NCBI RefSeq assembly: GCF_004570345.1
Contig: NZ_SPQM01000228.1
Coordinates: 1 to 5,283 of the forward strand
Source of the DNA: Blastococcus sp. CT_GayMR20
GTDB taxonomy: Bacteria > Actinomycetota > Actinomycetes > Mycobacteriales > Geodermatophilaceae
Direction of reading: 5' to 3'
Length of the DNA stretch: 5,283 bases
In this document: positions 1-5,283 of the stretch, one piece after another
Layout of the letters: every line of letters starts with the position of its first letter
Numbering within the stretch: position 1 is the first letter of the stretch
The notes under the pieces: generated by a model
Told to the model about the DNA's origin: nothing
The model's input: the letters and a program-made list of their open reading frames with translations, nothing else
Databases searched by the model: none
Program-made: the position numbers and the translations under genes

Positions 1-1
1 C

Positions 2-601
2 GGGCGGCTGGCGGACGCCGGCGTGCGGGTGGAGGTCCCCCTGTACGGGCTGGCGCCCCAGCACACCTACCGGGATGCCAATCCCTTCGTGCACGAGGTG
101 TACCGGCAGCTGGCCGTCGAGGAGCCGACGCAGGGCATCGCGCTGGTCGGCGACTCCGCCGGCGGCGGGCTGGCCCTCGGTGTCGCGCAGGAGCTGCTCG
201 GCGACCCCCTGCTCCGGCGGCTGGTCCTGCTGTCGCCGTGGCTGGACCTGACGCTCAGCCATCCGGAGTTGGACGAGGTCGGCCGGCGGGACCCGTGGCT
301 GTCGCGGCCGGGGCTGCGGGAGGCGGCCGCCGTGTGGGCCGGCGGGGACGACCCGACCGCGCCCCGGCTGAGCCCGGGGAGCGGCTCGCTCGAGGGGCTG
401 CCGCCCACGACGCTCCTCGTCGGCACCCACGAGCTCTGCCTGCCCGACTCGACGGACTTCGCCGCGGCGGCGCGGAAGGCCGGCGTCGAGGCCGACCTCA
501 CCGTGGTGGACGGGGCACTGCACGTCTACCCGCTGTTGCCCGTGCCGGAGGGCGCCGAGGGCACGCGGCAGGTCGTCGCGGCGGTGGCGGCTACTTCCTG
601 A
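2..601 (+). CDS. Alpha/beta-hydrolase, hormone-sensitive-lipase (fold-3) family, 5'-truncated by window edge
   Basis: This is a serine esterase or lipase-like hydrolase, probably cytoplasmic; its substrate cannot be told from sequence. The frame is open from position 2, so the real start lies left of the window, and the GTG at 23 is internal. Counting from that GTG as residue 1, the nucleophile elbow GDSAGGG is at 43-49 with Ser45. The acid is probably Glu137 in GTHELCLPD, where relatives usually have Asp or Glu. The catalytic His is probably His167 in ALHVYPLLP. The segment SPWLDLTLSHP (71-81) is typical of the family after strand 6. The HGGG oxyanion motif expected upstream is outside the window. 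The stop TGA is at 599-601 and overlaps the end of the opposing acyltransferase gene by 11 bp. No signal peptide can be judged because the N-terminus is missing. The fold and family are clear; the specific activity is not. Confidence 0.9.
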   Translation, partial: GRLADAGVRVEVPLYGLAPQHTYRDANPFVHEVYRQLAVEEPTQGIALVGDSAGGGLALGVAQELLGDPLLRRLVLLSPWLDLTLSHPELDEVGRRDPWLSRPGLREAAAVWAGGDDPTAPRLSPGSGSLEGLPPTTLLVGTHELCLPDSTDFAAAARKAGVEADLTVVDGALHVYPLLPVPEGAEGTRQVVAAVAATS

Positions 602-1457
602 GTCGCCCTGCCAACGCCTTCAGACGGGCTGCAGGCGTCTTCTTCGGGGCCTTCGCCTCCTTGCCCGAGGCGCGGATCGCGTCGTCCGTCGCGGCGGCCT
701 GGGGGGTCGGCGCCGTGCCGCCGAGGTGCGCCGGCTGCCACCAGCGGTCATCGGGGCCGGCCGGCTGGTCGGGATAGCTGCGCTGGGCCTCGTCCAGCAC
801 CTCCTCCATCGCGGCGCGGGTGCGGCGCAGCAGGGCCTGGGGCTTCTCCCCCGCCTCGGGGACGATCGGCTCGCCGAGGATGACCGTCACCGGGACGCCG
901 CGGCGGAGCTCGACCTTGTGGCCCTTGGTGGCGACACGGTGCCCGCCCCAGACGGCGGCGGGGATGATGGGCACGCCGGCCTGGACGGCCATCCGGGGGG
1001 CGCCGGCCTTCAGGTCCTTCACGGTGAAGCTGGTGCTGATGGTCGCCTCGGGGAAGACGCCGACCACCTCGCCGTCCTTCAGCGCGCGGACGGCGAGGTC
1101 GAAGGCGGCGGCCCCGGCCTTCCGGTCGACCGGGATGTGCTGCATGGCGCGCATGAACCTGCCGGCGAACCAGTGGTCGAACACGGCTGATTTCGCCATG
1201 AACCGGACGAGCCGGTGCTGCGGCAGGGCGCCGAGACCGAGGAAGGTGAAGTCGAAGAAGCTGACGTGGTTGCTGCAGATGATCGCGCCACCGCTCGTCG
1301 GCACGTGCTCGGAGCCGCGTACGTCGAAGCGGAACCCGAAGAGCCGGAAGACGACCAGGCAGGCGCGGATGACGAACCGGTAGGGCCGGTCGCGCCGGAC
1401 CGGGGTGGTCCCGAAGAGGTCCGGGCGGATGACGTCGCGCCAGCTCGCCGTGTACAT
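591..1457 (-). CDS. plsC: 1-acyl-sn-glycerol-3-phosphate acyltransferase (PlsC family)
   Basis: A membrane-associated acyltransferase of the LPLAT family, expected to transfer an acyl chain from acyl-ACP or acyl-CoA to lysophosphatidic acid in phospholipid synthesis. The 288 residues show all four family blocks. Block I is NHVSFFD (63-69), with the catalytic His64 and Asp69 in H-x4-D spacing. Block II is around IPVDRKAG (108-115). Block III is FPEATIS (135-141), where the usual form is FPEGTRS. Block IV is GVPIIPAAVWG (161-171). A hydrophobic stretch near 28-42 may be a membrane anchor. The C-terminus has the DDRWWQPAHLGGTAPT segment (236-251) often seen in actinobacterial members, then a Lys/Ala/Arg-rich basic tail (264-288). 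The ATG at 1457 has no good Shine-Dalgarno, but the upstream ligase gene stops 9 bp before it, so translational coupling is likely. Actinobacteria carry several PlsC paralogues, so the exact acceptor is uncertain. Confidence 0.93.
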   Translation of the reverse strand: MYTASWRDVIRPDLFGTTPVRRDRPYRFVIRACLVVFRLFGFRFDVRGSEHVPTSGGAIICSNHVSFFDFTFLGLGALPQHRLVRFMAKSAVFDHWFAGRFMRAMQHIPVDRKAGAAAFDLAVRALKDGEVVGVFPEATISTSFTVKDLKAGAPRMAVQAGVPIIPAAVWGGHRVATKGHKVELRRGVPVTVILGEPIVPEAGEKPQALLRRTRAAMEEVLDEAQRSYPDQPAGPDDRWWQPAHLGGTAPTPQAAATDDAIRASGKEAKAPKKTPAARLKALAGRLRK

Positions 1458-1466
1458 GGCCGGAAT

Positions 1467-2630
1467 CTAGCCCGTACGGCTGGCAGTTGCCTGGGCGGTC
1501 GTGATCTCGACGGCGGACCGGACCACGGCCGTGAGGTCCCCGCCGGTGGCCGCGTGGATGCGGCGCTGCAGGTCGGCGCCGGTGCCGCGGCGCAGGATGG
1601 CGGCGATCCCCTCGCTCACCCGCTGGTCGTCGCCGGCGTCGGCGAGCGCGGGCCGGACGTGCTCCAGCAGGTCGCCGAGGACGTCGGCGGCGGGCGCGGG
1701 GCGCCCGGTACGGGGGTGGACGAGGTCGCCGGTCATGCCGGACCGCCCCGCGCGCCAGGCGGCGAGCCGCAGGATCCGCGCCGGGACCTCCGGTGGCGGG
1801 TCGGTGTCGCGGGCGGCTGTCTCCACCAGGCCGCGGACGACACCGGCCAGGGTGACGGCGTCCTCCACGCGCAGCGCGACGTCGGCGCTCCGCACCTCCA
1901 CGGTCGGCCACGTGTCAGAGAGGCGGGCGTCGAAATAGACCATGCCGGTGTCGAGGACCGTCTCGGTGGCCAGCACGTCGTCGACGAGGCGGTGGTAGGA
2001 GGCCGCGTCGGCGAAGACCTCGTTCGGCCCGGCGGAGGGCCAGCGGTTCCAGGCCTGGGAGCGGAAGCTGGCGTAGCCGCTGTCGGCGCCCTGCCAGAAC
2101 GGCGAGTTGGCGGTCAGCGCGGTGAGCACCGGCAGCCAGATCCGGATCCGGTCGAGGACGGCGATCCCCTCGTCCTCGTCGGCGACGGAGACGTGCACGT
2201 GGCAGCCGCAGGTGAGCATCTCGCGGGCGGTGAGGGCGAAGGCGTCCAGCATGCGGCCGTAGCGCTCGCCCTGCGTGGGGACGGGTTCGACCGCGACCGG
2301 TGAGGTGGCCAGGGCGGCGACGTGCGCGCCGACGGAGGCCGCGGCGGCCTGGGCGCGACCGCGCCAGAAGCGCAGCTCGGCGTCGACCTGGTCGAGGGTC
2401 GGGCAGACGGCGGTGCCGAGCTCGATCTGCTGGGCCTTGAGCTCGGGCATGAGGTGGGCGGCGGACGCCGCGTCGGGCTCCTCGTCCTCCCGGTCGGCCC
2501 GGTCGTGTTCCGCCGCGTCCTCCCCCTCGCCCCGGCGGGCGGCCACGGTCAGGGCGTCCGGGCCGAGCGGAACCGGGCGGCCGTCGCCGTCGACGACCAG
2601 CAGCTCCTCTTCGACGCCCACGGTCCGCAC
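1467..2630 (-). CDS. Carboxylate-amine ligase, YbdK / glutamate-cysteine ligase GCS2 family
   Basis: A 387-aa ATP-dependent ligase of the GCS2/YbdK family, usually annotated as putative glutamate--cysteine ligase 2. Family members can form gamma-glutamylcysteine weakly, but the physiological substrate of most is unknown, and many actinobacteria use mycothiol rather than glutathione. Visible motifs are VGVEEELLVVD (4-14), PELKAQQIELGT (62-73), CGCHVHVS (141-148), ANSPFWQGADSGYASFRS (174-191) with QAWNRWP (192-198), and EVRSADV (245-251). These are the expected glutamate/ATP/metal-site segments. Residues 34-54 form a very acidic, low-complexity Glu/Asp-rich stretch where relatives have a short loop. 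The start is GTG at 2630: MRTVGVEEE matches the usual family N-terminus, and GGGAA lies about 11 nt upstream. An ATG at 2638 is out of frame. It is first in a likely operon with plsC (9-bp gap) and is preceded by the symmetric regulatory region. Confidence 0.92.
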   Translation of the reverse strand: MRTVGVEEELLVVDGDGRPVPLGPDALTVAARRGEGEDAAEHDRADREDEEPDAASAAHLMPELKAQQIELGTAVCPTLDQVDAELRFWRGRAQAAAASVGAHVAALATSPVAVEPVPTQGERYGRMLDAFALTAREMLTCGCHVHVSVADEDEGIAVLDRIRIWLPVLTALTANSPFWQGADSGYASFRSQAWNRWPSAGPNEVFADAASYHRLVDDVLATETVLDTGMVYFDARLSDTWPTVEVRSADVALRVEDAVTLAGVVRGLVETAARDTDPPPEVPARILRLAAWRAGRSGMTGDLVHPRTGRPAPAADVLGDLLEHVRPALADAGDDQRVSEGIAAILRRGTGADLQRRIHAATGGDLTAVVRSAVEITTAQATASRTG

Positions 2631-2703
2631 CGGCCCATCGTTCCCAGCTGGTGTCAGATCCGCTCCCTGGGGGCCGGCCTTCCACTCCTTCGGGCATCAC
2701 GTG

Positions 2704-2731
2704 ACCGTTATCCCCAACTCGGATTTGAGTT
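2704..2731 (-). promoter_or_regulatory. Composite motif copy facing the ligase-plsC operon
   Basis: On the minus strand this reads AACTC (2731-2727), eight non-conserved bases, then GTTGGGGATAACGGT (2718-2704). It matches the plus-strand copy at 2859-2886 exactly in both conserved blocks and in spacing. GATAAC (2712-2707) could serve as a -10 hexamer, leaving about 76 nt between it and the GTG at 2630. AACTC could be a -35-like or activator contact. Promoter function is inferred; the motif match is seen directly. Confidence 0.6.
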
Positions 2732-2758
2732 TGTGGCGGTACCTGCGGTCCCGCCACA
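2732..2758. repeat. Perfect 8-bp dyad with 11-bp spacer (left)
   Basis: TGTGGCGG (2732-2739) and CCGCCACA (2751-2758) are exact reverse complements around an 11-base spacer. The dyad begins at the base next to the AACTC block of the left composite motif. It could be a protein-binding operator (half-site centres 19 bp apart, about two helical turns) or an RNA hairpin. No T-run follows it on either strand, so a terminator is unlikely. Confidence 0.55.
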
Positions 2759-2808
2759 CCCGTTAGTCCCGATCCGACCGCCGGCGCACCTCCCGCGATT
2801 GCTGAGAT

Positions 2809-2825
2809 GGCGCCCGGAGGGCGCC
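2809..2825. repeat. GC-rich hairpin, 7-bp stem and 3-base loop
   Basis: GGCGCCC (2809-2815) and GGGCGCC (2819-2825) pair perfectly around GGA. This is a stable stem on either strand but has no following T-tract. It could be a factor-independent pause or a weak terminator insulating the two divergent units. In DNA this GC-rich it could also have arisen by chance. Confidence 0.4.
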
Positions 2826-2832
2826 GGTCTGG

Positions 2833-2859
2833 TCGGTTCGGCAAGTGACGACGAACCGA
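2833..2859. repeat. Perfect 8-bp dyad with 11-bp spacer (right)
   Basis: TCGGTTCG (2833-2840) and CGAACCGA (2852-2859) are exact reverse complements around an 11-base spacer. The geometry equals that of the dyad at 2732-2758, although the sequence differs. It abuts the AACTC block of the right composite motif, sharing one base. A repressor or activator site just upstream of the promoter for the gene at 2898 is the likeliest role. Confidence 0.55.
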
Positions 2860-2886
2860 ACTCCTATTTTTGTTGGGGATAACGGT
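2859..2886 (+). promoter_or_regulatory. Composite motif copy facing the recombinase-like gene
   Basis: On the plus strand this reads AACTC (2859-2863), eight bases including a run of five T (2867-2871), then GTTGGGGATAACGGT (2872-2886). It is the inverted partner of the copy at 2704-2731. If GATAAC (2878-2883) is a -10 hexamer, transcription would start only a few bases before the ATG at 2898, giving a very short or nearly leaderless mRNA. That agrees with the lack of a good Shine-Dalgarno there. Alternatively it is an operator overlapping the start region of the downstream gene. Confidence 0.6.
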
Positions 2887-2897
2887 AGTGTTCGGTC

Positions 2898-3752
2898 ATG
2901 CGAGGTGGGTGGCAGCAGCCGCTGCCCGACATGCCGGCCCCTCCCCCGGCCCGCGCCTGGCGGCGACTGGATGCGCCACCGGGGTACGAGGCGCAGTGGC
3001 GCCGGCTCTCGGAAGCCGCCCTCGAGCTCGGGCTGGGGCCCGAGCAGCTGGCTGAGACGGGGCTCGACCCTCTGGCCGCCGCGCGCGGGTGGAAGCCGGC
3101 GACCGTGGCGCTCTACAGCAAGGTGGCCCGCTACGGCGGGATCGCCCTGCCGACGGCACCGACGCCCGAGCCCGACCCGCCGGAGCTGGACCTGCGCCCG
3201 CTGACCCGCATCCGGAGCGAGGACCCCGAGCACCTGCGGACGGTGGCGTGGTGCGCGATCGCGTTGGGCTGGCCGGCACCGGTCGGCACGTTCCGGTCGC
3301 TGCGGCGCGACCAGGTGCACGCCACCGCCCGGAGGCTGTTGATCTCCACCGACGACGGCGAGTGGGCGGTGCCGGGTGCGCTGACGGCGTGGCACGCGTG
3401 GGAGACCGTCCGGGGGCGCTTTCCCGCGCTCGCCGCCAGCCCGTGGGTGCTGCCGGCGCTCCGGCGCGGTCCGGGGCTCGACTCGACGATCGGTGGCCGG
3501 CTGTCCAACCAGGCCCTCCAGGTGACGTTCGCCAAGCATGCCGTCCGTACGGCCCAGCACCTCCGGGCGACGGCCGCGCCGTCGCAGCGGGAGCACGCCG
3601 AGGCGCTCGCGCTCGCCTACCGCGAGCTGTCCTACGACTCCTACCGCCGGCTCGCGCTCGCGGCCGGCGCCCCACCCGTCGCCGCCCGCGGCGTCGTCCG
3701 GGCAGCCCGCGCGTTCGCTCGCACGACACGCACTCCCCGCCTTGCCGGCTGA
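2898..3752 (+). CDS. Hypothetical protein, possible degenerate tyrosine-recombinase-like DNA-binding protein
   Basis: I do not recognise this 284-aa protein as a named family. Its balanced composition and G/C-ending codons mark it as the real gene here; the opposing frames are Arg/Pro-rich. The architecture suggests a tyrosine recombinase. Residues 32-82 look like a core-binding segment (RGWKPATVALYSKVARYGG resembles the usual 'G-s-P-a-T-v-x-x-Y' helix). Residues 112-215 follow the catalytic-domain pattern: a helix, LRRDQV (135-140) where integrases have LRWxDV, a beta strand RLLIS, a strand ending WAVPGAL, and RLSNQALQVTFAKHA. The catalytic residues are not evident. The first Arg position appears to be Pro (127), no HxLRH box is present, and the Tyr residues in LSYDSYRRLAL (244-254) do not sit in a T-x-x-Y-x-H context. 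It may bind DNA without recombining it. The start ATG at 2898 has only a weak GGTAG upstream; Met12 (2931) is an alternative. The gene ends 13 bp from the convergent HNH gene. Confidence 0.6.
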   Translation: MRGGWQQPLPDMPAPPPARAWRRLDAPPGYEAQWRRLSEAALELGLGPEQLAETGLDPLAAARGWKPATVALYSKVARYGGIALPTAPTPEPDPPELDLRPLTRIRSEDPEHLRTVAWCAIALGWPAPVGTFRSLRRDQVHATARRLLISTDDGEWAVPGALTAWHAWETVRGRFPALAASPWVLPALRRGPGLDSTIGGRLSNQALQVTFAKHAVRTAQHLRATAAPSQREHAEALALAYRELSYDSYRRLALAAGAPPVAARGVVRAARAFARTTRTPRLAG

Positions 3753-3765
3753 TCCGACTTCTCGT

Positions 3766-5280
3766 TCAGAACGGAGCCGCTTCGGGGAGCGTCGGTGGTG
3801 GCCCGGGCAGGGCGCGTTGCTCGATGCGGTCGCGCAGGCCCGGTGGCCGGGTGCTGCGGATGATGCCGCCGGGGGTGGTCACCCGCAGCACACCGTTCGG
3901 GAGCAGGACGAACCGCCAGCCGGGGGCGTGGGTCTTGAGCCGGTGGTGGTGCCGGCACAGGCAGCACAGGTTCTCGCAGTCCGTCGGCCCGCCTGCGCCG
4001 TAGGGCACGACGTGGTCCAGGTCCGTGCGTCCGACCGGCTGGCCGCAGTGCCGATGCCGGCAGGTCGTGTCCCGGGTCCTGCCGAAGCGGCGCTGACCCG
4101 GGCTGGGCGCGTACCGGTCCACCGCCGGGGGCGGGCCGAGCACGGGGCAGCCGCAGGCGCCGGTGGCGTTGTCGCCGGGGTGGTCGGGGCAGCCGCGGCG
4201 GGCGATCCGCTCCAGCTCCGCCCGGCTGGCGGTGGCCAGCAGCCCGCCGTTGGCGTCGGTGACCGCCACCCGCAGCGACCCACCCCCGCAGGCGCCTGCA
4301 GCCCGCCCGGGCGGACGGCGTCCAGATCGGCCAGCAGCTCCCGCACCTGGCATGCGGTGATCGGCTGCCCGTTGACCTCCCCCGGCTCTGTCCCCGCTCC
4401 ACTGATCGTCGGCAGCGGAGCGGTCACGGTCAGGTGGGCGGTGACCGGCGGGCGGCTGGTGTCCCACGGCCGCAGGATCAGCTCGGCATGGGTCAGCGCC
4501 CGCAGCTGGTCCATCGGCCGCTCGTCGCCGTCGTTCCTCCGCATCCAGGCCAGCTCGTCGATCGTGGACCAGCACGCCGCCGCCACCGGTGTCTGCATGT
4601 CGGTGGCCAGCACGCTCATCCCGTCGCCGGCCCGCCCACAACCGCAGCGCTGCCCGCTTCTCCACCTCCTTACGGCGCCGCTCGGCGGCGTAAGCGTCCT
4701 CGGCGAGCACCTCCCGCTCCAGCCGCACGCGCAGCCGACGCAGGGAGAGATCCGCGGCCTCCGGGAGCACCCGCGGCACCACCGCCTCGGCAACGCCTGC
4801 CGCGGTGGGGCCGAGCACGTCGGCGAACACCCGCGCCCGCCGCATGGTCAGGGCGCGATCGGCGACCGCCGCCCACACCTCGGGCAGCCGGTCGAGGAAC
4901 AGATATGCCTCGGCGGCGGTCCGCGCCGCCAGGGCCTGCGAGCAGTCCAGCAGCGCGGCGACCTCGTCGATGAAGAACTCACTCGTCCCCGGGATCGGCC
5001 CGTCCGCCGACCCGTCCGACCGTTCGCGGCCGGGCCGCGCATCGCCGGGGTCGGGAGCGCGGCGGCGCGCGGCCAGGTCCATCACCAGATGCATCTGATA
5101 GGCCTCGAGCACGTCCCGCAGGCCGGCGACGTTCACCAGCTCGTGCGAGACCGACGCCTCCGACCGCACCCCCGCCGGGAAGATCTCGGCCAGCCGAGAC
5201 GGCCGCCCCTCCGCCGGACCCGGCACCTCGACGCCACCGAACGGAGCGATCGCCAGGTCGACGCCGTATCCCTCGAACAC
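3766..5280 (-). CDS. DUF222/HNH endonuclease, 13E12 repeat family, with two compensating frameshifts
   Basis: A member of the DUF222-HNH proteins (the 13E12 repeat family of mycobacteria), common in many copies in actinobacteria; they are predicted nucleases of unknown biological role. The 504-residue frame has an N-terminal DUF222 helical region (about 45-215) and a C-terminal HNH domain: Cys407 and Cys412 in CRHRHC, the LDH box (421-423), Asn437 in ENL, CLCRHHH (440-446), then the usual LKTHAPGW. Residues about 216-333 do not look like the family. The -1 frame over the same DNA does (see 4284-4631), so the reading frame is lost near 4635 and regained near 4285. No stop interrupts the outer frame, so a full-length product with a scrambled middle is possible. 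The GTG at 5280 gives MFEGYGVDL, a plausible start, but the window ends 3 bases beyond it. The product is probably inactive unless the two indels are sequencing errors. Confidence 0.85.
   Translation of the reverse strand: MFEGYGVDLAIAPFGGVEVPGPAEGRPSRLAEIFPAGVRSEASVSHELVNVAGLRDVLEAYQMHLVMDLAARRRAPDPGDARPGRERSDGSADGPIPGTSEFFIDEVAALLDCSQALAARTAAEAYLFLDRLPEVWAAVADRALTMRRARVFADVLGPTAAGVAEAVVPRVLPEAADLSLRRLRVRLEREVLAEDAYAAERRRKEVEKRAALRLWAGRRRDERAGHRHADTGGGGVLVHDRRAGLDAEERRRRAADGPAAGADPCRADPAAVGHQPPAGHRPPDRDRSAADDQWSGDRAGGGQRAADHRMPGAGAAGRSGRRPPGRAAGACGGGSLRVAVTDANGGLLATASRAELERIARRGCPDHPGDNATGACGCPVLGPPPAVDRYAPSPGQRRFGRTRDTTCRHRHCGQPVGRTDLDHVVPYGAGGPTDCENLCCLCRHHHRLKTHAPGWRFVLLPNGVLRVTTPGGIIRSTRPPGLRDRIEQRALPGPPPTLPEAAPF
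4284..4631 (-). other. Out-of-frame central segment of the DUF222/HNH gene
   Basis: In the frame shifted relative to the rest of the gene, this stretch encodes typical 13E12-family sequence: GDGMSVLATDM, then PVAAACWSTIDELAW, DGDERPMDQLR, LILRPWDTSRPPVTAHLTV and ITACQVRELLADLDAV. The upstream shift equals one extra base between Trp215 (TGG at 4638-4636) and the ATG at 4619-4617. The GGG at 4633-4631 is a candidate, since one G fewer would give W-A-A-G-D-G-M. The downstream shift equals one missing base. The candidate is the run of five C on the plus strand at 4283-4287, where one more base would restore A-G-G-G-S-L-R-V-A-V. Both candidates lie in G runs on the coding strand. Confidence 0.8.
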
Positions 5281-5283
5281 ATG

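Larger units (their letters stand above)
2631..2897. promoter_or_regulatory. Divergent intergenic region with nested inverted symmetry
   Basis: This 267-bp gap lies between the minus-strand ligase-plsC operon and the plus-strand recombinase-like gene, so it must hold promoters for both. From outside in, it contains two copies of a composite motif in opposite orientation (2704-2731 and 2859-2886), then two 8-bp dyads with 11-bp spacers (2732-2758 and 2833-2859), then a GC-rich hairpin (2809-2825). The ends of the region are more AT-rich than the neighbouring genes, as expected for promoters. I see no tRNA, riboswitch or convincing small ORF in it. The ligase frame stays open for some distance upstream of its GTG, but that extension does not resemble the family. 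Confidence 0.8.

Noticed and set aside
748..1911. Long minus-strand open frame across plsC and the ligase
   Set aside because: Its translation is almost entirely Arg/Pro/Gly/Ala and crosses two well-supported genes in another frame; it is a high-GC shadow.
1215..2303. Long plus-strand open frame opposite plsC and the ligase
   Set aside because: Composition is biased to Gly/Ala/Val/Asp without motifs, and it lies antisense to genes with clear catalytic motifs.
2698..2703. CACGTG palindrome next to the left motif
   Set aside because: A six-base palindrome is common at this GC content and has no counterpart next to the right copy.
2707..2715. DnaA-box-like TTATCCCCA inside the 15-bp motif (and its partner at 2875-2882)
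   Set aside because: It differs by one base from TTATCCACA, but only two sites exist, there is no AT-rich unwinding region, and no replication genes are nearby.
1915..2844. Minus-strand open frame extending through the intergenic region
   Set aside because: The product is Arg/Pro/Gly-rich in the ligase overlap, while the true frame there carries the YbdK motifs.
2763..3729. Two long minus-strand open frames opposite the recombinase-like gene
   Set aside because: Both are Arg/Pro/Ala-rich without motifs; the plus-strand frame has ordinary helical protein composition.
3763..3773. Small palindrome CGTTC-A-GAACG at the end of the HNH gene, considered as a terminator
   Set aside because: The one-base loop cannot form an RNA hairpin of this stem length and no T-run follows; probably chance.
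1..5283. CRISPR array, tRNA/rRNA genes or defence-system cassette
   Set aside because: No direct repeat array, no tRNA-like cloverleaf or rRNA segment, and no recognisable defence effector. The HNH protein belongs to the common 13E12 family.

Overview
The window is high-GC DNA with strongly G/C-ending codons. It looks chromosomal and actinobacterial. The 13E12/DUF222-HNH protein, the actinobacterial type of PlsC C-terminus and the YbdK-type carboxylate-amine ligase suggest the Geodermatophilaceae (Blastococcus, Modestobacter, Geodermatophilus) or a close relative. That placement is inference from protein style; no marker gene is present.

Layout, left to right. (1) Positions 2-601, plus strand: the 3' two-thirds or so of an alpha/beta-hydrolase of the hormone-sensitive-lipase type, cut by the window edge. 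(2) Positions 591-1457, minus strand: a PlsC-family 1-acylglycerol-3-phosphate acyltransferase that overlaps the tail of the hydrolase by 11 bp. (3) Positions 1467-2630, minus strand: a YbdK/GCS2-family carboxylate-amine ligase whose stop lies 9 bp before the plsC start, so the two probably form one operon. (4) Positions 2631-2897: a 267-bp divergent intergenic region with unusually ordered symmetry. (5) Positions 2898-3752, plus strand: a 284-aa protein that I read as a degenerate tyrosine-recombinase relative without a recognisable catalytic set. (6) Positions 3766-5280, minus strand: a DUF222/HNH endonuclease of the 13E12 repeat family that contains two mutually compensating frameshifts.

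The most interesting part is the intergenic region. A composite motif (AACTC, eight bases, then GTTGGGGATAACGGT) occurs once at each end, in opposite orientation, pointing outward toward the ligase-plsC operon on one side and the recombinase-like gene on the other. The 15-bp core is identical in both copies. Just inside each copy is a perfect 8-bp dyad with an 11-bp spacer, the same geometry on both sides but different sequence. The simplest reading is a pair of matched divergent promoters or operators controlled by one regulator. A bolder reading is a small invertible or mobile element (perfect 15-bp inverted ends, about 183 bp) beside a recombinase-like gene.

The genes do not form an obvious pathway. 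The ligase and acyltransferase are likely co-transcribed, and the recombinase-like gene may share their control. The hydrolase and HNH genes are convergent neighbours with no visible functional link.
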